Shown here: positions 1-12,549 of the stretch, piece after piece
Position numbering within the stretch: the first letter of the stretch is position 1
Layout: each line of letters starts with the position of its first letter
Origin: Aquanectria penicillioides
Lineage: Eukaryota > Ascomycota > Sordariomycetes > Hypocreales > Nectriaceae
Assembly (NCBI GenBank): GCA_003415625.1
Contig: PYIU01000001.1
Coordinates: 2,790,001 to 2,854,000 of the forward strand
Reading direction: 5' to 3'
DNA: 64,000 bases
Made by a program: the position numbers and the translations under genes
Notes under the pieces: model-generated
What the model was told of the DNA's origin: nothing
The model's database searches: none
Seen by the model: the letters and a program-made list of their open reading frames with translations, nothing else

Positions 1-2971
1 CGGGCACCTGGGGTTTCCCTAGTGTCATCTCATTTCTCGGGGGTCCTTTTTGGCAAGATTTAGCTTAAGAAGCGACAGGACACTGGTTGTTCGAGATGAC
101 AGGCGCATGAACAATGCGAATCAAATTACCAAAATATCCTCTTGAACATCTTGTGAAAGGGTTTTGGGACCCTAGAAGTCCGATCTCTCCACACTTTCGA
201 AGCGCCCAGGGGCGGCCTGAAAACCTAGCCACATGGTTTTGGCCCTCATCCATATAAACCAAGTTCCAGAACTTCACGCCGATGGTATTTTTCCAAGTCT
301 TTTTTAGAAGGAACGCCCGCCGTGGACTAAATATGTGAAACGAAGCTATACTCGGTACGATTTCGATTCAGAGCGCTCAAAGATCCTTGTTGGCCATCTA
401 GTTCGTAGTTGGCGTCGATTGAGAAGGACGGGAGAGTGGCAGTTCCAAAAATCAAATCATACTTCGAGTTCCTGAAAGAGATGGGTGGCCCTTTCGAAGC
501 CCTGATTTCGATACTAGGGGGGATCTCTGACTGAAAATCTGGCATAGGGGAAGGCGGTTTAGAGACCCCCCCTAGTGGTGTAAATGGGATTAGAAGACTC
601 AGTGTGGTCCGTCACAAGAGCCTTCATCCTTGCCCATGAATACTCGATTTGTAAAACAGGTCGTGTGCTGGCCATGTTCCCAGTTGGTAAATAGTTGCTG
701 GCAATGCGAAGAGATCAGATAATGAATCTGCTAAATTGAACCTCTCGCCTTGGTGTTTGGATCGCGAAATGTCAAATATGCGGGGGATTACGTCAAAATT
801 GACGCGCGCAGCACCAACACCCGCGCTGCACATTGCTACACAGATGACCAGCATTACGAACGACATCAGTAACGAATGGTTTCGGTTTAGGATCAACAAT
901 TAATTTGTTGTCAAATATTCTGCCGCCAAAATGGGTTGCTATAGTATCTTTGAATCGTTACCTGGCTAATACTCGTTGGGCTCCTCGTTATGACAGAATT
1001 GATCGAATGCCTCCACCACGCTTGAGCTTTGAGAAATGTCAACTGATCTACGGCGAGAGAGCTCCTGAGTTGCGGCCATTAGAAGCAATATTTTCAACGC
1101 TTCTATCTCTGCCTCCATTTGAGGGAATCGTCAGAACTGAAGACAAAGCGGAGTCCCGGCGAGCCTAGTCAAATACAGAGCTTCCGCTCAGAACATCCCT
1201 CGGCTCATAAGATAGGTATTAGGTTGGATTCAGAGTCTAGATCTGTTAATAGCATAGATATATGATAAAGACGATAGAAGAACAAAAATAAGGTACCGTT
1301 TATACCATTGTTTAATTACTGTCACGCGTAAAACCCACTATGCCACTGGCAAAAGTGTAAGGCACCTTACTACAGGTACTAATGCAAATAGGCCATATAT
1401 ACGCGCGACAATTACCTTTTGTTTTGAGAATGAGCGAGCGGGCTAAAGAAGGCAATTCACATATTCTGTCACTGATACTCCGCTGCATTGCCATAGTCAC
1501 CCCTTGACAGCCCTCTATTACGTAATGAATATGCTTCGCCTTGAATATCCTCAGTTCTTATTTATCTAATCAGGTATTTGTGATGCGGGAGCTTGATACT
1601 CCGGGTCAATGTTGGAAAGGGGATCCGTGTTTGATATGCGCACTTGAATTAATCTCCTATGGTCATAGTTTATTGAAGCCGCTAAATTGGATTTCAGGGG
1701 CATAGTATAAGATTATGATGAAGTGGAATCCATGCATTATAGCGGTAATATTGGACAAGGGCTGATCATTTGCTGTGGGCTACACATTCACTGAGTCGAG
1801 TTATTGTGCCATAGGTGAGCTTGTGAGGAGAGACAACGTTCTAGGGGATCATTTCTTGCCTCTTCTGCAAAATCAATTCACGCCAAGTTTGTTTGAGCAG
1901 AGCGACTATTGGACACACCACAGAAAGGGATGCAGCCAAGCCAGTAAACCTCCGGATGATGAGAATGATTCACCGTGATCCTGGATGATCACGCCGGGGC
2001 AGAGATCACTGCTCGTTCAGGTGGTTTCTGAGAAATCAGATTGACGACGAGGGAGGCAGAGCCAGTGATGGAAGTCTGAATTCGGCCTGAGACTGCCTCT
2101 CTATTGAGTTTACTCCAGAAGGATTGTATCGCCCCGCTCATACACGTCACCCTGGGTGCAATTACAAGGCCAGCCAAGACAGTCGTGAAACATTCGCATT
2201 GCACTATGGACTAACCAACACCTTAGCAAGAGATGGGAATGGCTCTGCGTTACCACTTATCTCCTATACGTGACTTATCTTGGCTGTCGGGGCGCAAGAT
2301 GCAAAGCGTTGGATCTAAGCTTGGGCACAGGTTAAATTATCAGGGACGCGACACTGCGCTCGCGTCGCCACCTTCGGCGCGACTTCAAACGCGAAGAGAG
2401 CGAATGAAGCGAACGAGCGAATAGAGCGAGGAATCGTCAAGGGGCGCAGCCAGAGCCAGCCCCACTTGCAACCAACAACAACATTTCAGAGTTCATCTCT
2501 TGTCTAGTCCATGATCGTGGTGGCTGTATATGCTCCAACCAACAGAGCCAAAAAGCGGTATTGCTGTATTGCCCACCACGCATTATAGCAACATGGCACT
2601 GGTTACAATGTCTTCAACCATGGGGTCGATACCACACATCAGCATCCCGGTGCTCGTACCTCGCATACAGGGATCTTGCACGCCTTGACAGCAACGAATT
2701 TGGTGGATCTAGATCCACAGGGCCGACGAAATGGGAAATGAATCAACTGCCAACCAACATCCCAAGAAGCACAGTTGACAGAAAGACCCAATGCAAATCG
2801 GACCAACAGAGAATCCGATGGGAGAATGAGATGCCACTGCGAAGCATAAAGAAGGAGACTGCCCAGCTTAGTCTGGCCTTGTTCACCATCCATCAACCCA
2901 TCCTCAACAGATCATTTCATCAACACTTTCCTCGCCGCTTTCGAACCTACTAAAAGACCATTCACAAAACA
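1..2971. other. no supported gene; short ORFs and one hairpin
   Basis: I can support no gene here. Short open frames exist on both strands (for example minus strand 65-277, 327-545 and 624-899), but none matches a family I recognise and no intron set joins them convincingly. The 624-899 frame holds a signal-peptide-like stretch (starting at an internal Met near 866), so a small secreted protein cannot be excluded. A 20-bp imperfect hairpin lies at 514-575. Around 2360-2430 there is a purine-rich, repetitive GCGAA-type stretch. The last few hundred bases are likely promoter and leader of the gene at 2972. Confidence 0.5.
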
Positions 2972-3576
2972 ATGAGCTTCAAGTCGACCTTCACTCAACT
3001 GGCCCTCATCTTGCCCAGTCTGATAGTTGGAATGGCCGACCCCGCTTCCTGCAGAGAGGGCGTTGCCCCCAAGCGAGACCTCCAAAGCTTGGCTAAGAAT
3101 TACATGGCCCTTTGGGGTGGTGACTTTTCTTTGACCGAATCAGTCATTCACCCTGAGGTGACCCTTACTGCCGATCGCCTCCCATCCTCCACGGGCGGTA
3201 GCAATCTCGTCGAGATCACCAACTTGGAGCAGTACATTGCTTTTGTGCACAAGTCTAGGTCCGGCTGGAAGGAGTACAACTTTGACATTCTTCACTTAGT
3301 CGGCAATGGAAACCAGATGGCAATTCGGTGGAAAATGAATGGCATAACTGGCGCGAACATGACACTTCCAACGTGAGTAGCCTCGCCGAGCATCTCCAAT
3401 GGAGCAATAATACTATCCAAGCATATAGCACTCTCAGCCCCGGCTCCGAGGTCACCTACAACGGAACGGACTTCGTTATTCTCGACGATTGCACCGGATT
3501 AGTCAAGGAGGTTTACATGGCCCAAGACTTCATCACCTTTTTCCATGCCTTGGGACTGGAAGCTGTGACTGTCTAA
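2972..3576 (+). CDS. secreted SnoaL-like / NTF2-fold protein, two exons
   Basis: Two exons are proposed, 2972-3372 and 3429-3576, joined across a 56-nt GTGAGT...TAG intron; the phase matches (2 + 1) and gives 182 residues. A downstream AG at 3436-3437 would also keep frame. Residues 1-25 form a hydrophobic signal peptide, so the product is probably secreted. The middle resembles the SnoaL-like cone fold found in small fungal proteins: an NYMALWGGD helix, then aromatic and charged residues lining a pocket, and near the end a GSEVTYNGTDFVILDD strand. Catalytic activity cannot be predicted from this fold alone. It has no obvious functional neighbour; the next gene on the same strand is 1.6 kb away. 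Confidence 0.75.
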
Positions 3577-5185
3577 GGAGGGGAATGTGGGGGGAAGCGG
3601 GGGCGCCTGCTACAAGGGAGATTAGTGCTTTGTTTTAATTTCTTGTACTGTATTTATTCATACAAATATTTTCAAGAGAACTCTTTGATTATCTCAAGCA
3701 AGAGTACTGCAATTAATCACTCAGTATTGGTTCGATACAGCCTGTGTAGTCTTCGTGGCTCAGCTGAGACCCGCGCCGTTGTCTCGTAGACTCAGAGAGA
3801 ATGGTCGCGAATATTACAGATGAGCTAATAAAGGGACTTCTTTGAAACATTTGTGAATTATAGTTAGTGAAATTTACTCCCACACGCAAATAAACTGGCA
3901 ATAAGCTCCCCAAGCCCATACAACACCTATTGCACTAACTTAGGCTCCTTAGAGACCTCTTTTCGGATTAACATGACCTAGACTGGAAATTGAACAAATC
4001 TATCAGCCTTTCTTCAACGTATTCAAGATAATGAGACCGATAACCATTAGAGGCCCAAAAACCAATACATTCAATGCATTCATTCTTCGAAGAGACGGGC
4101 AGCCTCGTCCAACCATTCTATCCGTCTAGTATCACGACTTAGCCGAGACTCTTCCAGAAACCAAGACTTCCTGATAGTTCCATACATGGACAACCCTAAT
4201 TAGGAATGTATAGACAGCAAACCGCACCTTTGGGCGTCGACAAAGCGGAATAACCACAAGTGGTGTCAAGACAAAAGTGGATCATCTAGGGTAATCTAAC
4301 CGCGGTATTTGTCCCCCTCTTGTGACAATGCCTGACCGCCTATCACATGGGCCATACCACCTTCCCTTCTGGTCTCTAAAGTATACACTTATAATCAAGC
4401 TTAAAACCAAAATTGTTTGGGCGATCAAAAACGTAGAAGACAGAAAATGACGTCTGACTGGTGTATAAATTACTCTCCATTTGGCTTGGAAATACTCATT
4501 GGCCTTCCTGGTGTCACTTCTGTTTTCCCGGCAACACCTGCTCTGTTGTCCGTGCACACGAGTAGCATGATTCATGCCCGCTTGGCACTGCGGCCATCTA
4601 TCCGAAGGGTGGTCTTTTAATATCCTTATCTCGCTTGGATTAGCCCTATCCTCGAAAATAAAACGTTATTATCTTTGGCTTTTAGCCACGCATATTACGT
4701 TTATGGATTTGCCTCGTAAAAAACAATCGCAAAATGAGTTTGGTCCTAGAAACATCGCATCATCACTGAATCGAGGCGGCGATCAATACCGCGCTGATGA
4801 TCCTCCAGTAGGCCAAAACCCCTGTCAATGGCTAGGCTTGCATAACTGAAACGGATAGCCAAGCAATAGTTCTACCCAACTGCCTCTTTAAGAAGGAGAC
4901 GGAAGGTATCTTATCACGTCCTTACTATTCTGCCCACTTGGAATGTGACTAGATCATTACCACCTCCCTAATAGTAGCCGCATATGCAAACATGAAGTCA
5001 CTATATCCCAGATTAGAAGGAGCTTTAATCCTTAGTTCGCGATTTATATTATGTGAGTGCCCAACTTACCACGCTGTCAAATTTCTCTCAGCCTATTTAT
5101 ATGTCGAGGTTTCCTGAAATTGAGAGTATTAATTTATTGCTTGTTGAAGGCTCTGAAAAACTAGTAATTCACCTTCTTACTCGTC
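3577..5185. other. intergenic, no gene seen
   Basis: About 1.6 kb without a convincing coding region. Short overlapping frames on both strands (4282-4620) show no family signature or splice logic. The right part is presumably the promoter of the aminopeptidase gene that starts at 5186. Confidence 0.5.
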
Positions 5186-6619
5186 ATGGTCAAGCTAGCA
5201 ACCTTCACCAGCACCCTCCTTTTGGGAGCCAGCTACGCAAGCGCTAAGGCCGCAGAACCGTCTCCTGGTGGCATCCTGGCTCGTGGAGGTCCACGAAAGA
5301 CTCGAAGCACTGACTTGAGACTTGTCAAGACCAGCGAAGATGACCCAGGCACCTGGATGACTGAGCAGGAGAAGTTTGATAAGCTCATCTCCAAGAAGAT
5401 TGGTTTCATGGATATTACCGACACACCAGTATGTCACTCCTCATCTAGGTTTCCCGAAACACCCCGGCGTCAAACGGCGATTTAAATTTGGTTAACAATC
5501 AATTTCAGGACCTCGAGAATCTTAGCGTTAACAGGCTGGCGAGTGACACTGTCACAGTCCAAGCCTTTCCATCAGGGCCATCGCATCAATCTGAGGCAAC
5601 GCCTTTAATTGCAGAGGCTGACCAGTCCAATCTCGAGACCTGGGCCAATGCCATGGCTGCCATCTACAATCGATACTACCGAGGATCTTACGCCGCCACT
5701 AGCGCTACTTGGATGTACAACGCAGTCGTCTCTGCTGCCTCGTCTAACTCAGACATTACCGTCTCAAAGTATACGCACAGCTACAATCAACCAAGTGTTA
5801 TTGCAAAGATTCCAGGATCATCGAACAGTGTCATCATTGTCAGTGCTCACTACGATAGTATTGGCAGTACTACAAGCGGACGTGCCCCCGGAGCTGATGA
5901 CAACGCTTCCGTAAGCCTTTCTTTCCTTTGCAAGTTCTTAGTCGCAGTAGAGTCAACGAGGGACATTGAGTGGGTTTACGCTAATGTTTTCCCAGGGAGT
6001 TGTTGTAATCCTCGAAGCTCTTCGAGTGCTTGCCGATGCCGGCTATTCACCCGAAAACACACTTGAATTTCACTTTTATAGCGGCGAAGAAGGCGGATTG
6101 CTGGGCAGTCGAGACATTATGCAAGCTTACGCAAAGTCCAGTGTCGATGTACTCGCTGTTGTTAACCAAGATATGACTGGATACTCACCCAACAATGTCA
6201 TTGCCGTATACACAGACTACGTTGACACAGCTTTGACCAACTTCGTCAAGACCCTTGTTCCTGTCTATACCGACCTTCCGCTTTCGGTCGATACATGTGG
6301 CTACGGTTGCAGTGACCAGTCAGTTATATTCCTCCATGATCACTAGTTGAAGAAAAAGATGGCTAACAATGGGGGTTTACAGCGCGTCCGCCAACTCTGC
6401 AGGCTTTCCTGCTGCGTATGTCTGTGATGAGAATATGGACGACTCGAGTCCCTACATCCACTCATCTCAAGACACCATTGCCACTCTAAGCTTTGAGCAC
6501 ATTCTTCAGCATGTCAAAGTAAGAAACAAGCAACATTGCCATAGCGCTATGGATAAGAGAAGGTTGCTGACATGTCTTAGTTCACCATTGGATTTTTAGT
6601 TGAGGCATCATACTTTTAG
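5186..6619 (+). CDS. secreted M28E leucine aminopeptidase, five exons
   Basis: A zinc aminopeptidase that removes N-terminal residues from extracellular peptides. Exons are 5186-5428, 5509-5910, 5996-6318, 6383-6518 and 6581-6619. All phases agree and give 380 residues, the usual length for fungal LAP1-type enzymes. A signal peptide (about residues 1-19) is followed by a propeptide. Co-catalytic zinc ligands are visible in order: H in AHYDS (about 193), D in GADDNAS (about 210), E in SGEEGG (about 244), D in NQDM, and H in the CSDH motif, which is created by the third splice junction. Introns are 62-85 nt; the third has a GCTAAC branch site and the fourth GCTGAC. The gene looks intact. Family knowledge suggests nitrogen or pH regulation, but the sequence does not show it. 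Confidence 0.93.
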
Positions 6620-9600
6620 TTCCTTCTGTTGGTCAACACCTGGTGTAAGACCCACAGATTACGGTTAGCTGTGGAGGTTTATGAACATACTTTATTGTTA
6701 TTTATGTGAATTGGATCGAAATTTGACATACTTTCACTTTTTAAGGAGCTCTACTCGCTGATTTTGTATCTTTTTTCTAATCAAATTATAATCCTTCAAG
6801 CCATTGTAGAGAATACCAAAATCGTGGAAGAGCTGGCAGGATTGCTGTTCACATTGATGAGTCCCCTGGTGCCTGTAGATGTTGTGGTCATGCAGTACAA
6901 TGACAAGTTTAATTGACGTAAAAGGCTGTCATGTCTTGCAGATTTCACCTGCACGGCGGATAACAGGATATTGGAGTTTGCCCATCCGTGTGGCTAACTG
7001 GTTTAAAACAAGTCATAAATTGCTTTCACGCGCGCTTTAATGGAAAGGAAATATATGACTCGCTCAATAATTACAGATGGCTTCTCAGGGCGAAGTATCT
7101 GTGGAATATTCTAGCCAGCCCCTTAACTAGAGGGTCTCGACGATCTAGAGCAACATTATTTGGAATGCTGTCAATCACTCTTCAATATTTGAGGCAAACT
7201 ATTTGGCTGTTCCAATATTTGGCCTGAGCTTAGGTGCCCGTGTTGCATGTTTCCAACCAGGGGCGTAACTCTGTCCCCGGTATTGCAGGTGTCTCACTTG
7301 TGACAACAACAGAGCCGATATTTTTCTATTTCCCCTGATGGTACCCTTGCTTAATTGGAAGTTGATTCCTGTTAGATCAGTAGTTTTGTGTCCTAGCTCT
7401 TGGAGGCGCCTTGGATCGTTATCGTGGGGTATATGCACATCGGCAGGGGTATCCGATGCTCCTTTATGACAATTGACTGACGGGGCTGTCTGCCCTCGGA
7501 ATTTTTGTCTTGGAATAAACGCAGAGTCAATCAACAACAGATCAACGACAGCACGAGCGATTAGACTGCATTGCATTAAAAAAGGACCGTGGATGAAACT
7601 ATGGAGTTGTCTCATCTCGACACAAAAAGTCAGCGCGGTTGATGTTCCGGTTAGAATCTCGTCCTGTTATCAGCCCACAGCAGAAACTCGATATGCAAGA
7701 CATGATAGTTTGTTGGCTGGAGAGAAAACGGTATGAAACCCTGCACTTCCCCGAACACGTGTCTCAATTGTCGGGCCGGCCAGACCACAACGCCAACACA
7801 ATAGGTTTAGTGGCATCGTCTCAGACCTGGATCTAGGCGATCGGCCACATATAACATTAACATATCGGCATCTATAGAGTGAGACCGGACGTAACCATAA
7901 TACGAGCGGAAAACCGCAGTAAGCGCCTTTAATACTACCACCATAAGAAGAAAGCTCATGTGACGAATCAAATGCGCGATTCTGATTGGCAAATGTCAAG
8001 CCTCATCAAGGAAATATGCATAAGTCTCTGCACAACCCTGGAGAAAACCTGACCGTATCACTATGCACGGATGGGACTAACATCTTACTCTGGTTGCTCG
8101 TTAGAACCACTATCACGAACTAAATATCTGTTATAATTTGCTCTGACTGTGCCGCTGGTCGCGACACGTCTCAGATCACAAACGACATTGTAGCAAAATT
8201 CTTTGTCGATACATACCGTAAACACAACCAACTTACCTTGTATTGATGCTAAAATCCATGTACCTAAGACTCTATAGCAGTGTTTACTATATGGGCATGT
8301 CCTTATCTAGCGGCGCAGATCATGCGAGGATGACCGGGTTCGTGACAGGTGATACTCCGCACGAAAGGATCAGATACACAGCTGCAATGGGAACTATTCT
8401 TCCCAACAGGATCTTATTGACCCTCATTCTGCTGAAGTATGGCTAAAAAAAAAACATTCAGCATTGTGGGGAATGCATGAAAAATAGTGGCGTAGGTTTC
8501 CGTCCGAGTGCAGAGAGATTCGGCCCGTGCTGCTTGCTGCGCGGGTTCTCGCGGATGCGGACCTTGAGAGCTGGATGAACAGCCAGCTTACACGTTACAG
8601 CTTTCTCGAGAGTGTCTTTCATATCAATTGGTTTCTTAGCCTGTAGCGTTTTAGGACACAGAGAATCTCTATGCCACTGAGGCGAGTGGGCTTGACTTGC
8701 AGTTGCTAGATCCCAACATGAAACGGGCGCGACGCAAAACGCTTTTGGTTTGGAAGTTGGCGAGATATGCGTGAACAAGTAGCTCCTGGAAAAAAGGCTC
8801 GTCTTCACTATCAAGCTAGGTATCTCCCTCGGCCGAGTCCTTGCATGTGTTTACGTGGTAGTATGTTATTGTTTTTGTCAAGTCCGGAGTAGAATGCTGG
8901 ACACTGACCGCAGCATCCATCCAATCCCGCTTCGCAGCCTGACTCGGACCTCGTTTTCCCTGCAAAAAGAAAGCCGCTATAGCAACTACTTTGATCACGA
9001 CAACTGAAGCCTGCGGCCAGCTCCGAAAACTCGCGCGACCCCGCAACATCGCCGCGGTCCACAGCTGGTACGTGTTGACTACGTGCTGCGAGCAGCAGGG
9101 ATCAAGCCTGCAGCTGCGAGATGGGAGGCTGGAGTTTCGACAATGCAAGATGAGATGACGGGATTGCGTTCGGAATGAACGGAGGAGATACTACGGTAAT
9201 AAAAAACAAAAACACACCTAGAGAGCCATTTTCGGGAGGCCAGCCAGTTGAGAGTGCATCGCAGTTTTGTTCATCCATGCCGAGGGCCGTATGCCGCATG
9301 CCGTGCGCATTATGCCGTAGAGTAGACTTGTTGCCGAAGATTTCCGACGCAGGACGCAGCTATGGGTCGGGTTTGAATAAAATGGGCTCGCAGAAAAAGC
9401 AGCAAAACGCAATCTCCGGAATATTGGCCGCACGTCAACTTTGAATTATCGTGCTGTGCAATGGTGGCAAGAGTCGTTTCAGGCGACGAAGCTGGCCACG
9501 CATGACGGAGAGAGATAGCCGGGGATGGGCTTGTTGCTAACCGCATCTCGCACGCATATGCCGCAGATGCGTTGTCCGTTCTTCCTTTTGTTCCCCTGGT

Positions 9601-9840
9601 CAGTGGGTCACGTTAATGTAACCCATCCCGCAATCTGTCGGTCGAGATCTGCCGGGCGCTAAACTCAATGCCCTTCGGCATCTCAGCTACCTCCCAGAGT
9701 TCGAGATTTTGCCTATATAAGACGGCGCTTCCCCGACTCCGAAGCAAGAAGAACCATCCAGATCATTCTACAATCATCATCAACTCACTTCACTCCTCTT
9801 TCAAACCAATCACTTCGATCCTCCGATCACCACTATCAAG
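6620..9840. other. 3.2-kb stretch without a supported gene; promoter at right end
   Basis: Many short frames occur on both strands (longest 138 codons, minus strand 7199-7615), but none is recognisable. Codon content and frame interruptions look non-coding. The last 500 bp are more GC-rich and lead into a clear promoter/leader for the small gene at 9841. Degenerate transposon remains cannot be excluded. Confidence 0.45.
9714..9720 (+). promoter_or_regulatory. TATA-like box upstream of the 74-codon gene
   Basis: The heptamer TATATAA ends 120 bp before the ATG at 9841. It is followed by a leader rich in CT and CATC, common in strongly expressed fungal genes. Position and context suit a core promoter. 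The transcription start itself is not visible. Confidence 0.5.
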
Positions 9841-10239
9841 ATGTCTTCTCCCAACACGTAAGACTCCCCAGTCAACCAGATTATTACCTCTTCCCATCCC
9901 TACTTCCCATGACACTGGCTCTCAAGGAACCAGTAACAGAATACGCGTAAGTCATTAATCTAACAATTTGCAGCACCTTCGACACCGAGCGCCAGTTCGT
10001 CGTCCCTCTGCCCACCGCCACTGGCCTTTCCAAGCCCGCTGGTAAGCATTTCCTAACGGGATAACAATTCAAAGACATTCATCTAATGCTTCACAATAGG
10101 CCAGCTCCTCAAGGGTGCCACTGATGACGAGGGCCGCCAGAAGGCCGCCGCTCTCCTCGTCGGCATTAAGCTCGACCTCGAGGCTGAGGTTCACTTGACT
10201 GCCCGTGTCAAGGGTGATCTCACTGTTGGTCTCTACTAG
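9841..10239 (+). CDS. 74-residue cytosolic protein, two introns
   Basis: Too short for simple ORF calling, but well supported by splicing. Exons are 9841-9857 (17 nt), 9974-10041 and 10100-10239. Phases agree, giving 74 residues that begin MSSPNTTFDTERQF and end in GDLTVGLY. The second intron lies between SKPAG and QLLKGA. The product has no signal peptide or membrane segment. The C-terminal half alternates hydrophobic and acidic residues (KLDLEAEVHLTARVKGDL), suggesting beta structure. Codons are strongly biased to C-ending forms, unlike most neighbours, and there is a TATA box and CT-rich leader, so high expression is inferred. I recall similar unnamed small proteins in other Sordariomycetes; function is unknown. 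Confidence 0.78.
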
Positions 10240-11118
10240 GTGTAGAGAATGGATACCAAGGGTTGAGGGTGATGGTTGGACAAAATACATTCCTTTTGCA
10301 CGCTACGAAATGGTTTTCATGAAAATCTCTAGTTGGGGAGGGTACTGAGTTAACTCAATAAATATAACCGGTTATATTCCAATTTGCAATGGCTACATGA
10401 TGTAAATATAACCTGCCGCAGCACTTGAATGATATATCAAGCTTGGAGAGTGGGAAACAGGAACAGGCATATATATCCCACGAACCATCCCTAATCCATG
10501 ATTGCAATAGCTATGGCGACTAATTTGATTTGACACTGTCTTTAAATAGCACTGCAAGTCGATTTCCATATCCTAAAAAAAGAAGCCTACTACTTCTTCA
10601 TTCCTACCCAACGACCAATAGGGGGCTCGCTAGTAAATGAAGAGACAGATCACAGGCCTGAAACTGAGCATATAGAGAGACTAAGGGCTACCACTTGACT
10701 TTCCAAAAAGAGTATAACAAAACTGGTTGACCATCGGTGAAGATATTACTTGTCACGTTGAAAAGGCAGATGGTAGTCAGATGCTGCAGATAGAAGCCTA
10801 AAGGCCATCCAAATTCCTCTTTTCCAGCGCTACTGTCATTATTACGGGGTCGAAATGAATATAATTAGCACGGCGTCATCTATATTCTTCTGAAGTCTAT
10901 AGAAATGCTGTCACTACCACAAATGTCAAGGAGTTTAGACACCACAGTGCTGCCCCCACATCATCTCGGCCAAATCACCTAAATCGACACATAATCGAAG
11001 TTTCAGAGGGTATATACACTACAATTACTAATATACGTCTATTATACTTCTCCTCGCCAACTCCCGCAACTTGTGGTCTCTACTAACCGCTCTCATTGAC
11101 CTCCAGCCCGCATTACTC
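10240..11118. other. convergent intergenic region
   Basis: About 880 bp between the 3' ends of the 74-codon gene (plus) and the SYLF gene (minus). No coding frame or RNA gene was recognised. It should hold both transcription ends. Confidence 0.5.
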
Positions 11119-11879
11119 CTACAAATCACCAGCAGTGGGCTCATTACTGATATCATTGAGCACCGCGGTGTCGACACCTTCTCCGCTAGCCAACTTGAGA
11201 ACCTCAGTTAGTTGCTTAGCGCCAGCAGGCCATTTAGTGGCGCCATCTTGAGCCTGGACCTGGCCTCGCAGAATCTGCCCGACCGGAATCTTGGCTCCAT
11301 AAAAGTCCTCGTTAAGGTCCGACCTCTCCTTGATGAGAGTCCCGTCCACCGTCAGGCCACCATACAAGCCCCGGGATTTCGTGTAAGTCCAGACAGGTTT
11401 GATATCATCCTTCATACCGGCGCTGCTGCCATTGAGGGTCATCGGCCCAGCGGCCAGGGCAACGGCACCACCAAGAGACATTTCAGAATTCGTGTAAGCG
11501 TCCACGGCGGCCTGGGTATTCAGCACACAAACACAATCGTACACATCCACGCCGTATACAAGACCGATGCTTCCACTGCGCACGGAGAAGGCAGATGGAG
11601 GAGACCAGGTGCCATCCGGAAGACGAGCGATCACTACGCCTGAGCCACCAGCACCCGCAAGATACATGCCGGCGCGGAAAGCGGTAAAGATGGCCAATCC
11701 CTTCGCATTAGAGACGGCTTCGATCGGAATCTTCTTCTTCTCTAGTTTGCGTGAGCACTGTCATTGAGATGATCGGAGCTGTTCGTGTGGGCGAAGGAAT
11801 ACGTACCAACAAATCCTTTCAGAATACGAGCTGCCTTGCTGCAGTCTTCGGCAACACCCGATGGCTTGAAAAGACCCAT
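11119..11879 (-). CDS. SYLF (Ysc84/DUF500) domain lipid-binding protein
   Basis: Two exons on the minus strand, 11879-11807 and 11741-11119, joined over a 65-nt GTACGT...TAG intron with matching phase, give 231 residues. The short first exon supplies the start MGLFKPSG. The second carries the SYLF core: IPIEAVSNAKGLAIFTAF, then the glycine-rich GMYLAGAGGSGVVIARL, then WSPPSAFSV and the VDVYDCVCVLNTQAAV strand. SYLF domains bind phosphoinositides and, in yeast Ysc84/Lsb3, act with actin at endocytic sites. There is no SH3 domain here, so this is a SYLF-only form. The gene looks intact, with its 3' end facing the 74-codon gene. Confidence 0.88.
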
Positions 11880-12549
11880 TTTGATGTATGGTGAATGTGA
11901 AGGAGGAGGTTCGTGAGGGATGCTAGGCAGTGGATGAAGACCTGAAGTGAAGGTATGTCAACCGAAGCAAGTTGTCTTGTGAGTCGATGGTGATAGTAGT
12001 AGATCGAAGTCCATCAAACAACGATCGCATTGTCCTTATATCCTCCCAGGAGAGCTGCCTGGTGGCTGTGCTGAAATTTTGAGGGAGCCATGGACGAGCG
12101 TATTGATAACACTTACTGCCTACATTGCCCAATATTGATGGTGTTTTTGTGAGGCGTAAACGGTTCTTTAGCCAATAGGCCTCAAGGTAGCGTTCCCAGT
12201 GCGCCTCGGTCGCACCGACTTACGCCTGACCCAGCTGCAAGAGAACGGACAAGGTAAGAGTCGTATTTGACCAGCGTATAGCTCAAATGGGTTAGCGGAG
12301 AAGTGAGACGGCTGGCGCGCGAATACGCTGCTCCGCCACGAGAGGCCCAAGCCATTTGAAACTACGGCCGTGAGGTTTGAATACGCTGATACAGACCCAC
12401 AATACGCGATTTCCTAGCCCTGATTACCGCTGCAAGTTCATCGAGCACCCCATTTCATTTCACTATTTGATTTCATTCGCCAGTACTGGTAGGATATTAA
12501 ATATGTCATATTCTAATTGTTCCACCAAGTCATTTCGACCAGGGCTATT

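Noticed and set aside
2561..2953. 130-codon plus frame upstream of the SnoaL-like gene
   Set aside because: Composition and lack of similarity fit promoter or leader sequence of the gene at 2972.
12230..12350. tRNA-like stretch (TAGCTCAAATGGGTTAGCG resembles a D arm)
   Set aside because: No matching B box, anticodon stem or acceptor pairing could be found at tRNA spacing.
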